A stretch of 11,684 nt of DNA. Source: an uncultured Oribacterium sp. (GTDB taxonomy: Bacteria > Bacillota > Clostridia > Lachnospirales > Lachnospiraceae). Every line of letters starts with the position of its first letter. Position 1 is the first letter of the stretch. Under the pieces are notes generated by a model. That model was not told the origin of the DNA, ran no database searches, and was given only the letters and a program-made list of their open reading frames with translations. The position numbers were made by a program, and so were the translations under genes. Below, in pieces: positions 1 to 5,284 of this stretch. The stretch lies in assembly GCA_937927445.1 (NCBI GenBank), contig CALAOB010000063.1, positions 1-11,684 on the forward strand. Reading direction: 5' to 3'.

Positions 1-1
1 C

Positions 2-160
2 GGTTCCGCAACCGTCGACGTACGCGCGCAGGCGAAAGCCTTTAACGCCCTCGTCAACGGCCGCGGCGGCGGACAGAAGGAGATGATCCAGGGCAGCCTC
101 GTCGCATCAGAGCAGAAAATTCAGGATGCGATGAATCATATTTTCGGTGATGAATTTTAA
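2..160 (+). CDS. Probable alanyl-tRNA editing protein (DHHA1 domain), 3' end only
   Basis: The window opens inside a reading frame that runs to a TAA at 158-160 and gives 52 residues ending in HIFGDEF. The stretch FNALVNGRGGGQKEMIQGS resembles the glycine-rich C-terminal part of DHHA1 domains, in particular the stand-alone AlaX-type proteins that hydrolyse mischarged Ser- or Gly-tRNA(Ala) in the cytoplasm; those often end with a GRGGG-x(n)-QGS pattern followed by a short helix, as here. The N-terminal editing domain and its zinc-binding residues lie outside the window, so full function cannot be confirmed. A nanoRNase/DHH phosphoesterase or the end of alanyl-tRNA synthetase itself are alternatives; the short tail after QGS fits the AlaX-type best. 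The family call is by recognition only. Confidence 0.6.
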   Translation, partial: GSATVDVRAQAKAFNALVNGRGGGQKEMIQGSLVASEQKIQDAMNHIFGDEF

Positions 161-198
161 AAGATCAGCCGGAAGCCCTCACCTCCTCCTGGTTTTAC

Positions 199-214
199 CT
201 GTAATTCCTTACAG
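199..214. terminator. Weak hairpin downstream of the editing gene
   Basis: CTGTAA (199-204), loop TTCC, TTACAG (209-214) forms a perfect 6-bp hairpin 39 bases after the stop codon at 160. It is followed by TTCTAT rather than a clean T-run and the stem is AT-rich, so termination strength is doubtful. Confidence 0.25.
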
Positions 215-230
215 TTCTATAACGGTTCCG

Positions 231-262
231 ACACAGCTGTTTGCGCACGCAGACAGCTGTGT
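231..262. promoter_or_regulatory. Operator-like inverted repeat around the ddh promoter
   Basis: ACACAGCTGT (231-240) and ACAGCTGTGT (253-262) are perfect reverse complements separated by 12 bases. Each arm contains the 8-bp palindrome ACAGCTGT, the two copies being exactly 20 bp apart (233-240 and 253-260), so they lie on the same face of the helix. The left copy abuts the -35 and the right copy abuts the -10, a geometry expected for a repressor site. No regulator can be named from the sequence. Confidence 0.55.
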
Positions 263-268
263 TATAAT
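241..268 (+). promoter_or_regulatory. Predicted sigma-A promoter of ddh
   Basis: A perfect -10 hexamer TATAAT lies at 263-268, with TTGCGC at 241-246 sixteen bases upstream (TTTGCG at 240-245 with 17-base spacing is equivalent). Transcription would start near 275, giving a leader of about 55 bases before ddh. The promoter is embedded in an inverted repeat listed separately. Confidence 0.7.
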
Positions 269-273
269 ATTCG

Positions 274-291
274 CGTCTTAATGAAAAGACG
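274..291 (+). promoter_or_regulatory. 5'-end stem-loop of the ddh transcript
   Basis: CGTCTT (274-279) and AAGACG (286-291) pair perfectly around a 6-base loop, almost exactly at the predicted transcript start. A 5'-terminal hairpin of this type usually protects mRNA from 5'-end-dependent decay; that role is inferred. The leader is too short for a lysine riboswitch. Confidence 0.4.
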
Positions 292-329
292 AACAGACGG
301 AATATTACAGCACATAAGGAGATAAAAAT

Positions 330-1310
330 ATGATTCGTATCGGCTTACTTGGTTATGGAAACCTGTCCCGCGGCATCGAGGCTGCCATCAAGCGGAACCC
401 GGATGAGGAGCTCGTAGCGGTATTTACACGTCGCGATCCGGCAAGTGTGAAGATTCATACCGCTGGTGTCAAGGTCGATTCCGTCGATCATATCCTCAGC
501 TATAAGGATGAGATCGATGTACTCATGATCTGCGGCGGTTCGGCGACGGATCTTCCGACCCAGACCCCGGAGTATGCACAGTACTTTAACATCATCGACA
601 GCTTCGATACCCACGCGAAGATTCCGGAGCATTTCGCGGCGGTTGATGCGGCAGCGAAGAAGGCCGGGAAGCTTGCGATGATTTCCTGCGGCTGGGACCC
701 GGGCATGTTCTCCCTGGCCCGTATCTACGCAGAGTCGGTGCTGCCGGATGGCAAGCACTATACCTTCTGGGGCAAGGGTGTTTCCCAGGGCCACAGTGAT
801 GCAGCACGTCGCGTAGAGGGCGTCAAGGACGCACGTTCCTATACGCTTCCGGTTGAGAGCGCGATGGAGGCAGTACGCAGCGGCAGCCAGCCGAGCTTCA
901 CGGCACGTGAGATGCATACGAGAGAGGTATTCGTCGTGCTCGAGGAGGGCGCAGATGCAGCAAAGGTCGAGCAGGAGATCAAGTCCATGCCGAACTACTA
1001 TGCCGATTATGATGTGACGATCCACTTCATTTCCGAGGAGGAGATGCAGCGGGATCATGCTGCACTTCCACACGGTGGCTTCGTGATGCGTTCCGGTGTG
1101 ACCGGTGACGGAAGTAACCATGAGCTGATCGAGTACAGCCTGAAGCTGGATTCGAATCCGGAGTTTACGGGCTCGGTACTCGCTGCCTATGCAAGAGCCG
1201 TGAGCCGTATGGCCGCGAAGGGCGAGACGGGCTGCATCAGCGTCTTCGATGTCGCACCGAAGTACCTGAACCCGAAGTCCGAGGAGGAGCAGCGTCATAC
1301 GCTCCTGTAA
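330..1310 (+). CDS. ddh: meso-Diaminopimelate D-dehydrogenase
   Basis: This 326-residue protein matches the length and sequence pattern of NADPH-dependent meso-diaminopimelate dehydrogenase (EC 1.4.1.16), which converts tetrahydrodipicolinate, ammonia and NADPH in one step to meso-DAP for lysine and peptidoglycan synthesis, bypassing the acylated branches. An N-terminal Rossmann motif GLLGYGNLSRG (residues 5-15) binds NADPH. Family-typical segments follow: IIDSFDTH (88-95), CGWDPGMFS (120-128), TFWGKGVSQGHSDA (145-158), MPHGG-like PHGG (247-250) and the LKLDSNPEFT stretch (271-280); by comparison with the Corynebacterium enzyme these carry the DAP-binding Asp, Trp, His and Asn residues. The start is supported by AAGGAG about 7 bases before ATG. 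It has its own promoter and appears monocistronic. The enzyme acts in the cytoplasm, and the assignment is secure. Confidence 0.96.
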   Translation: MIRIGLLGYGNLSRGIEAAIKRNPDEELVAVFTRRDPASVKIHTAGVKVDSVDHILSYKDEIDVLMICGGSATDLPTQTPEYAQYFNIIDSFDTHAKIPEHFAAVDAAAKKAGKLAMISCGWDPGMFSLARIYAESVLPDGKHYTFWGKGVSQGHSDAARRVEGVKDARSYTLPVESAMEAVRSGSQPSFTAREMHTREVFVVLEEGADAAKVEQEIKSMPNYYADYDVTIHFISEEEMQRDHAALPHGGFVMRSGVTGDGSNHELIEYSLKLDSNPEFTGSVLAAYARAVSRMAAKGETGCISVFDVAPKYLNPKSEEEQRHTLL

Positions 1311-1414
1311 GCAGGCATCGGCATCACAGATCGCGCGTGCGACGACTTGAAGTGACGTACCGGAACGATACGTTGTCTGCGCGGCTGTCAGCTGACGCGG
1401 AATGTGAGAGGTTT
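1311..1414 (+). other. Intergenic region ddh - wall-binding protein gene
   Basis: No clear terminator for ddh and no convincing promoter is visible; TTGAAG (1347-1352) with TACGTT (1369-1374) 16 bases on is weak. A perfect 10-bp palindrome GTCAGCTGAC sits at 1387-1396, about 20 bases before the start codon, and shares the CAGCTG core with the boxes upstream of ddh. Confidence 0.4.
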
Positions 1415-1417
1415 ATG

Positions 1418-2200
1418 ATGAGAAAATTCAGAAAGCTGCTGGCCGCAGCCATGATCGCCGCGGTCGCAGCCATGACATCCACGGTGCCGGCATTGGCACA
1501 GGAAATGTGGATCACGACGGAGGATGGCGCGAGTCGCTTCGTCACCCTGGATGAAAGCGGTGCTGCGAGTGGATACCAGGGCTGGTACCAGGATCCGAAC
1601 AGCGGAGGCTTTTATTATTTCGAAGATGGTGCCCTCGCCACCGGCTGGATCATCGACGACGGGAAGTTTTACTATCTCGACTCGTCGACGGGCGCGATGG
1701 CGGTGAACCGGATGGTGGGCAATTTCTACGTCGGTGAGGATGGTGCCGCGATGAGCGACACCACGACCCCGGACGGCGTGAAGCTCGCGTACAACGGCTC
1801 GCGCATGAACGGGAAGGATCCGGTGGAGGAGCTGAATGAGAAGACCTACACCTACCGGGAGCTTCTCCGGAAGAATCCGAACCTCATTGCGGAATTCTCG
1901 GACCGTACGGGCGGCACCGGCCATCAGATCCTGCGGGAGACGGCACGGGGCTTCACCTGGGTCATCTACGCGACGATGAAGCTGTACGAGCCGACCGAGG
2001 ACGGTCAGAAGGGAAAGCGCGTGTTCGAGGGCGATGGTGCCTTCCGTTTTGACGCGCTGATCGAGCGAAAGCAGAGCGATGGCAGTAGCCGCTATATCCG
2101 TCCGTTCGGGCTGATACAGGAGGACCGCCAGCAGTGGACGGCGGCGCACATCCAGATCGATCCGGCGGGCTTCATCAGCTACGCATCGGATGAGGGCTGA
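1418..2200 (+). CDS. Secreted protein with choline/cell-wall-binding repeats and unknown C-terminal domain
   Basis: The chosen start, ATG at 1418, follows GAGAGG at 1406-1411 by six bases; ATG 1415 is equally in frame, and an upstream ATG at 1337 would add 27 residues that hide the signal peptide. The product has 260 residues: a Sec signal peptide (MRKFRK, hydrophobic stretch, cleavage probably after PALA at residue 27), then two recognisable aromatic/glycine repeats of the choline-binding or cell-wall-binding type (about 52-73 with WYQDP...GFYYFEDG, and 74-95 with GWIIDDGKFYYLDSSTG) and a degenerate third (99-115). Such repeats normally hold a protein on teichoic acid or other wall polymers. 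Residues 116-260 are charged, with no catalytic motif I recognise. It is therefore a wall-associated protein of unknown job; the C-terminal half could be a small enzyme or adhesin domain. No Zn or Cys ligands stand out. Confidence 0.75.
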   Translation: MRKFRKLLAAAMIAAVAAMTSTVPALAQEMWITTEDGASRFVTLDESGAASGYQGWYQDPNSGGFYYFEDGALATGWIIDDGKFYYLDSSTGAMAVNRMVGNFYVGEDGAAMSDTTTPDGVKLAYNGSRMNGKDPVEELNEKTYTYRELLRKNPNLIAEFSDRTGGTGHQILRETARGFTWVIYATMKLYEPTEDGQKGKRVFEGDGAFRFDALIERKQSDGSSRYIRPFGLIQEDRQQWTAAHIQIDPAGFISYASDEG

Positions 2201-2203
2201 GGC

Positions 2204-2292
2204 CGGAGCACAGAGCCCGGTCAGGGGGGCTGAAGTACTGGTGCTGACAGACCAGGCCCCGGATCACAGAGCCTGCTCAGGGCTCCGAAGTA
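2204..2292. repeat. Two-copy imperfect direct repeat, 56-bp period
   Basis: Copy 1 (2204-2237, starting CGGAGCACAGAGCCC and ending TGAAGTA) and copy 2 (2260-2292, starting CGGATCACAGAGCCT and ending CGAAGTA) differ by a few substitutions and one indel. Each copy can fold on itself (AGCCC with GGGCT in copy 1, GAGCC with GGCTC in copy 2). The 22-bp linker carries a third small hairpin, CTGGT (2238-2242) with ACCAG (2251-2255). The repeat lies between the wall-binding gene and the lysR gene. Confidence 0.6.
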
Positions 2293-2304
2293 AACAACAT
2301 CACG

Positions 2305-2330
2305 GCGCTGCCATCGGCAGCGCTCTTCTG
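2305..2330 (+). terminator. Possible intrinsic terminator before the LysR gene
   Basis: GCGCTGCC (2305-2312), loop ATC, GGCAGCGC (2316-2323) is a perfect GC-rich 8-bp stem followed by TCTTCTG. The T-tract is poor, so it may act as a leaky terminator for the wall-binding gene. It ends only about 27 bases before the lysR-type start codon, and no promoter for that gene is visible between the two. Confidence 0.45.
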
Positions 2331-2350
2331 TCATCTAAGAGGAAACATAC

Positions 2351-3259
2351 ATGACATTACAGCAGCTTAGACAGGTGATCGCCGTCGCGGACAGCGGCTC
2401 CATGAACGAGGCAGCGAAGCGGCTCTATATCACACAGCCGTCGCTTTCGGCGGCCATCAAGGAGCTGGAAAAGGAGATCGGTATCGAAATCTTTCTTCGC
2501 TCGAACCGGGGGATCGTAACCACGGCTGACGGCGAAGAGTTTCTGGGGTATGCACGGCAGATCGTCGAGCAGTATCAGCTGATGGAAGACAAGTATGTCA
2601 ATGTCGGTACCCGGAAGAAGAAATTCTCCGTCTCCATGCAGCACTATACCTTCGCGGTCGAGGCCTTCATTCACCTCGCACGTGAGTATGGTATGGATAC
2701 CTATGAGTTTGCGGTCAAGGAAACGAAGACCATGGAAATCATCAACGACATACGAAACCAGACCTCGGAGATCGGCGTCATCTATATGAATGATTTCAAC
2801 AGTAAGGTCATCGGAAAGATCCTGCGGGAGGATTCCCTCGAATTCATCCCGCTGTTTGACTGTAACATCTATGTGTTCATGAGTAAGGGGAATCCGCTGG
2901 CCGGAAAGGACATCATCCGCATGGAGGAGCTCGCAGATTATCCCTGCCTCAGCTTCGATCAGGGTGAGCGGAACTCCTTTTACTTTTCGGAGGAGGTGCT
3001 GAGCACCTACGATTATAAGCGGATCATCAAGTGCGATGACCGGGCGACCTTCCTGAATCTGATGGTCGGACTGAATGGTTATACGCTCTGCTCCGGCATC
3101 ATCTGCCAGGAGCTGAACGGTGATGAGTATACGGCGGTCCGCCTCGATACGGATGAGACCATGACCATCGGCTACATCAAGAAAAAGAAGATTCCGCTGT
3201 CCGGTATCGGTGCACGGTACGTGGCGGAACTTCAGAAATATAAGGCGCAGGCACTGTAG
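2351..3259 (+). CDS. LysR-family transcriptional regulator
   Basis: The 302-residue protein has the standard LysR layout. An N-terminal winged helix-turn-helix spans about residues 1-60 (LRQVIAVADSGSMNEAAKRL, then ITQPSLSAAIKELEKEIGIE, then FLRSNRG), a linker helix follows to about residue 85, and an effector-binding domain of the periplasmic-binding-protein fold occupies about 92-290. The HTH resembles the streptococcal CpsY/MtaR group, whose members control amino-acid or envelope genes, but effector and targets cannot be read from sequence. The start is supported by AAGAGGA upstream of ATG. It is followed after 18 bases by the EIIB-like gene and then a MATE pump on the same strand, so it probably regulates that operon including itself; LysR genes are more usually divergent from their targets. 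Cytoplasmic DNA-binding tetramer by family. Confidence 0.93.
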   Translation: MTLQQLRQVIAVADSGSMNEAAKRLYITQPSLSAAIKELEKEIGIEIFLRSNRGIVTTADGEEFLGYARQIVEQYQLMEDKYVNVGTRKKKFSVSMQHYTFAVEAFIHLAREYGMDTYEFAVKETKTMEIINDIRNQTSEIGVIYMNDFNSKVIGKILREDSLEFIPLFDCNIYVFMSKGNPLAGKDIIRMEELADYPCLSFDQGERNSFYFSEEVLSTYDYKRIIKCDDRATFLNLMVGLNGYTLCSGIICQELNGDEYTAVRLDTDETMTIGYIKKKKIPLSGIGARYVAELQKYKAQAL

Positions 3260-3277
3260 TCTGCAGAAAGGAAAAGT

Positions 3278-3688
3278 ATGTTGAATACGCAGTTGATCAT
3301 TTTTGCAGTGGTCGCCCTCGTGCTGCTGCTCGCCGTGGTGCTGTACATCGTACAGAGGAACCAGAAGCGGAAAAATGCAGATAAGCTTCAGATGAAGATT
3401 CGGGAGGATGAAAAGCTTCACATCACGCTCGATGATAAATCCGATGCGGCGGAGGTCGCCCGGATCATCCTGGAAGGCCTCGGCGGCCGCGAGAACGTCA
3501 GCGAGGTACAGCATGACGGTGCGCGACTCAAGGTGGCGATCCGGCAGTACGATGCCGTAGATGAGAAGAAGATCCGCTCCGCGCAGGTAGGCGGTGTGCT
3601 TCGCCCGGGTAAAAATGCTGTACAGATCATCATCGGCCCTTCGGTCGAACTAGTGGAGAACGAGCTTCATAAGCTGCTTGGTATGTGA
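3278..3688 (+). CDS. Membrane-anchored PTS EIIB-like protein lacking the active-site cysteine
   Basis: This 136-residue protein starts at ATG 3278 behind AAAGGA. Residues 4-25 form one hydrophobic helix followed by a basic stretch (QRNQKRK), so the rest probably faces the cytoplasm. Residues about 56-134 follow the glucose-family EIIB pattern: AARIILEGLGG-like helix with GGRENV (69-74), then VQHDGARLKV (77-86), VDEKKIRSAQVGGVLRPG (94-111) and VQIIIGP (115-121). In true EIIB domains the equivalent of the third segment is D-A-C-x-T-R-L-R and the Cys is phosphorylated during sugar uptake; here that position is Asp80 (codon GAC, 3515-3517) and the Thr is Ala. Phosphotransfer by the usual chemistry is therefore unlikely, and a sensory or scaffold role is inferred. 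No EIIC partner is nearby. The gene lies 18 bases after lysR and its stop is one base before the MATE start. Confidence 0.8.
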   Translation: MLNTQLIIFAVVALVLLLAVVLYIVQRNQKRKNADKLQMKIREDEKLHITLDDKSDAAEVARIILEGLGGRENVSEVQHDGARLKVAIRQYDAVDEKKIRSAQVGGVLRPGKNAVQIIIGPSVELVENELHKLLGM

Positions 3689-3689
3689 T

Positions 3690-5045
3690 ATGAGTAAGAA
3701 ATATGAGATGGATATGACCACCGGCGCCATCATGCCGAAGGTCATCACCTTTGCGCTGCCACTGATGGCAGCTTCTATGCTGCAGCTGCTGTTTAACGCG
3801 GCTGACATCGTCGTGGTCGGGCGTTTCGTGAGCCCACAGGCGATGGCGGCCGTCGGCTCGACCGGATCACTGGTGAACCTTATTATCCAGCTCTTCGTCG
3901 GTTTCTCCATCGGTGTCAATGTCTGCGTCGGAAAGTATTATGCGGCGAAGCGCCAGGAGGAAATGTCCGATACCATCCACAGCTCGATCCTGGTGTCGGT
4001 GATTTTCGGTGCGATCCTCTGTGTCGTCGGCATCATTCTGGCTCGGCCGATGCTGGAGTTGATGGGCTCACCGGCGGATGTTATCGAAGACTCGGTGCTC
4101 TATCTTCGCATCTACTTCCTTGGCATGCCGCTGATCATGCTCTATGATTTCGCTGCCGCGATTCTCCGTGCGGTCGGTGACACGAAGCGTCCGCTGTATT
4201 TTCAGATGATTGCCGGTGTGATCAACGTCATTCTGAACCTGTTCTTCGTCCTCGTGGTAGGCATCGGCGTGGCCGGTGTTGCAATCGCGACGACGATCTC
4301 ACAGGGCTTTTCCGGCATCGCCCTGCTCATCACGCTGATGCGGGAGAAGGGTGCACTGCACCTCGACCTCCGAAAGCTCCATATCAACTGGAAGATTCTT
4401 CGCTCCATCATGGAGATCGGTCTGCCGGCCGGCCTCCAGAGCACCGTGTTCAGTCTGTCCAATGTCGTCATCCAGAGCTCCATCAACTCCTTCGGATCCG
4501 TCGCGATGGCGGGGGCAACGGCAGCACAGAATATCGAAGCCTTCGTATATGCTGCGATGAACTCGATTTATCAGACGAACCTTTCTTTTACGGCGCAGAA
4601 TTTCGGTGCTGGGAAATACAGCCGCATCAATCGCATCCTGAAGGACTGCCTGATTACGGTCGTCCTCATCGGCCTCGTCATGGGCCTCGGTGCGGTGATG
4701 CTGGATCCGTGGCTGCTTCGCTTCTTTACGACGGATGCAGAAGTCGTCCGCTATGGACAGGAGCGACTGCTGGTGGTCTGCGGACCATACTTCCTCTGCG
4801 GCATCATGGATGTCATGGTCGGCTCGCTCCGTGGACTCGGCTACTCGGTGATTCCGATGTTCGTGAGCCTGATCGGTGCCTGTGGGCTCCGCATCCTGTT
4901 CATCATGACCCTGTTCCGACTCCCGTACTTCCACTCACTGCACTGGCTGTATATGAGCTATCCGATCACCTGGATCATCACGTTTTCTGCACATCTCATC
5001 ACCTTCTTCCGCATCCGGCGGAAGTTCCCGAAGGCCGATGTCTGA
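3690..5045 (+). CDS. MATE-family multidrug/organic-cation efflux transporter
   Basis: The start ATG at 3690 is chosen because the longer frame from a TTG at 3678 overlaps the upstream gene without benefit; this gives 451 residues, the usual MATE size. The protein begins MSKKYEMDMTTGAIMPKV and continues with about twelve hydrophobic segments in two similar halves, typical of MATE antiporters (ALPLMAASMLQLLFNAADIV... near the start; MEIGLPAGLQSTVFSLSNVV opening the second half near residue 245). These pumps expel drugs or metabolites across the cytoplasmic membrane using Na+ or H+ gradients; the substrate cannot be told. No Shine-Dalgarno sequence precedes the ATG, and the upstream stop TGA (3686-3688) is one base away, so translation probably depends on coupling to the EIIB-like gene. 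The LysR regulator two genes upstream is the likely controller. A nested palindrome follows the stop. Confidence 0.93.
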   Translation: MSKKYEMDMTTGAIMPKVITFALPLMAASMLQLLFNAADIVVVGRFVSPQAMAAVGSTGSLVNLIIQLFVGFSIGVNVCVGKYYAAKRQEEMSDTIHSSILVSVIFGAILCVVGIILARPMLELMGSPADVIEDSVLYLRIYFLGMPLIMLYDFAAAILRAVGDTKRPLYFQMIAGVINVILNLFFVLVVGIGVAGVAIATTISQGFSGIALLITLMREKGALHLDLRKLHINWKILRSIMEIGLPAGLQSTVFSLSNVVIQSSINSFGSVAMAGATAAQNIEAFVYAAMNSIYQTNLSFTAQNFGAGKYSRINRILKDCLITVVLIGLVMGLGAVMLDPWLLRFFTTDAEVVRYGQERLLVVCGPYFLCGIMDVMVGSLRGLGYSVIPMFVSLIGACGLRILFIMTLFRLPYFHSLHWLYMSYPITWIITFSAHLITFFRIRRKFPKADV

Positions 5046-5050
5046 AGATG

Positions 5051-5277
5051 AACCGCCGGAGGGTAGCCTCCAGAGTGCTTAAAGCCGAGGACGTGCAAAA
5101 TCAAAACCAGCTCCCTTAGAAACACTTGGAGTAATTTTTCCTTAGCACCCTCTGCAACACGGAGTTTCCATAAAAGGAAACTCCGTCGTTTGCAGAGGGC
5201 CTAGTGTTTCTTAGGGAGCTGGTTTTAGAGTTTGCCGCCGCAGGCGACCAGCCTCTGGAGGCTGCCCTCCGGCGGTT
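5051..5277. repeat. 227-bp nested inverted repeat between convergent MATE genes
   Basis: Three concentric sets of arms are present. Outer: 5051-5075 pairs with 5253-5277 over 25 bp, with one G-U pair; each outer arm is itself a mini-hairpin of the form GGAGG-N4-CCTCC. Middle: 5103-5126 pairs with 5203-5226 over 24 bp with one mismatch (T5117/T5212), and pairing continues outwards through GCAAA (5095-5099) and TTTGC (5231-5235) with one bulge. Inner: CCCTCTGCAA (5148-5157) with TTGCAGAGGG (5190-5199), then ACGGAGTTTCC (5159-5169) with GGAAACTCCGT (5176-5186) around the loop ATAAAA. A 21-base unpaired stretch (5127-5147) interrupts the left side only. The element fills nearly the whole gap between the two stop codons. 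It may be a bidirectional terminator, a MITE-like insertion, or both; no coding region is seen in it. Confidence 0.85.
5103..5226. terminator. Probable bidirectional terminator within the nested repeat
   Basis: The middle arms have the form AAAACCAGCTCCC ... GGGAGCTGGTTTT, that is a GC-containing stem flanked by an A-run on the left and a T-run on the right, so a transcript from either strand ends its stem with U residues. The position between two convergent genes fits. The large internal structure (76 bases with its own stem) is unusual for a terminator. Confidence 0.45.
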
Positions 5278-5284
5278 TATCTGC

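Noticed and set aside
269..329. Lysine riboswitch before ddh
   Set aside because: The leader is about 55 bases with a single small hairpin; a lysine riboswitch needs around 170 bases with a five-way junction.
1337..1414. Upstream start for the wall-binding protein adding 27 residues
   Set aside because: It would bury the signal peptide, lacks a ribosome binding site and is not needed; ATG 1418 or 1415 has GAGAGG at the right distance.
345..3514. Long minus-strand open frames at 345-1298, 1388-2149 and 2357-3514
   Set aside because: Each mirrors a well-supported plus-strand gene (ddh, wall-binding protein, LysR/EIIB-like) and shows shadow composition rich in Leu, Arg and His.
3678..3689. TTG start for the plus-strand MATE gene
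   Set aside because: It adds only four residues inside the upstream gene, has no ribosome binding site, and ATG 3690 fits the usual MATE N-terminus.
5051..5277. Retron or CRISPR-associated RNA (nested repeats; GTTTTAGAG seen at 5222-5230)
   Set aside because: No reverse transcriptase, cas gene or repeat-spacer array is present nearby, and the GTTTTAGAG match is short and lies at the edge of a palindrome arm.
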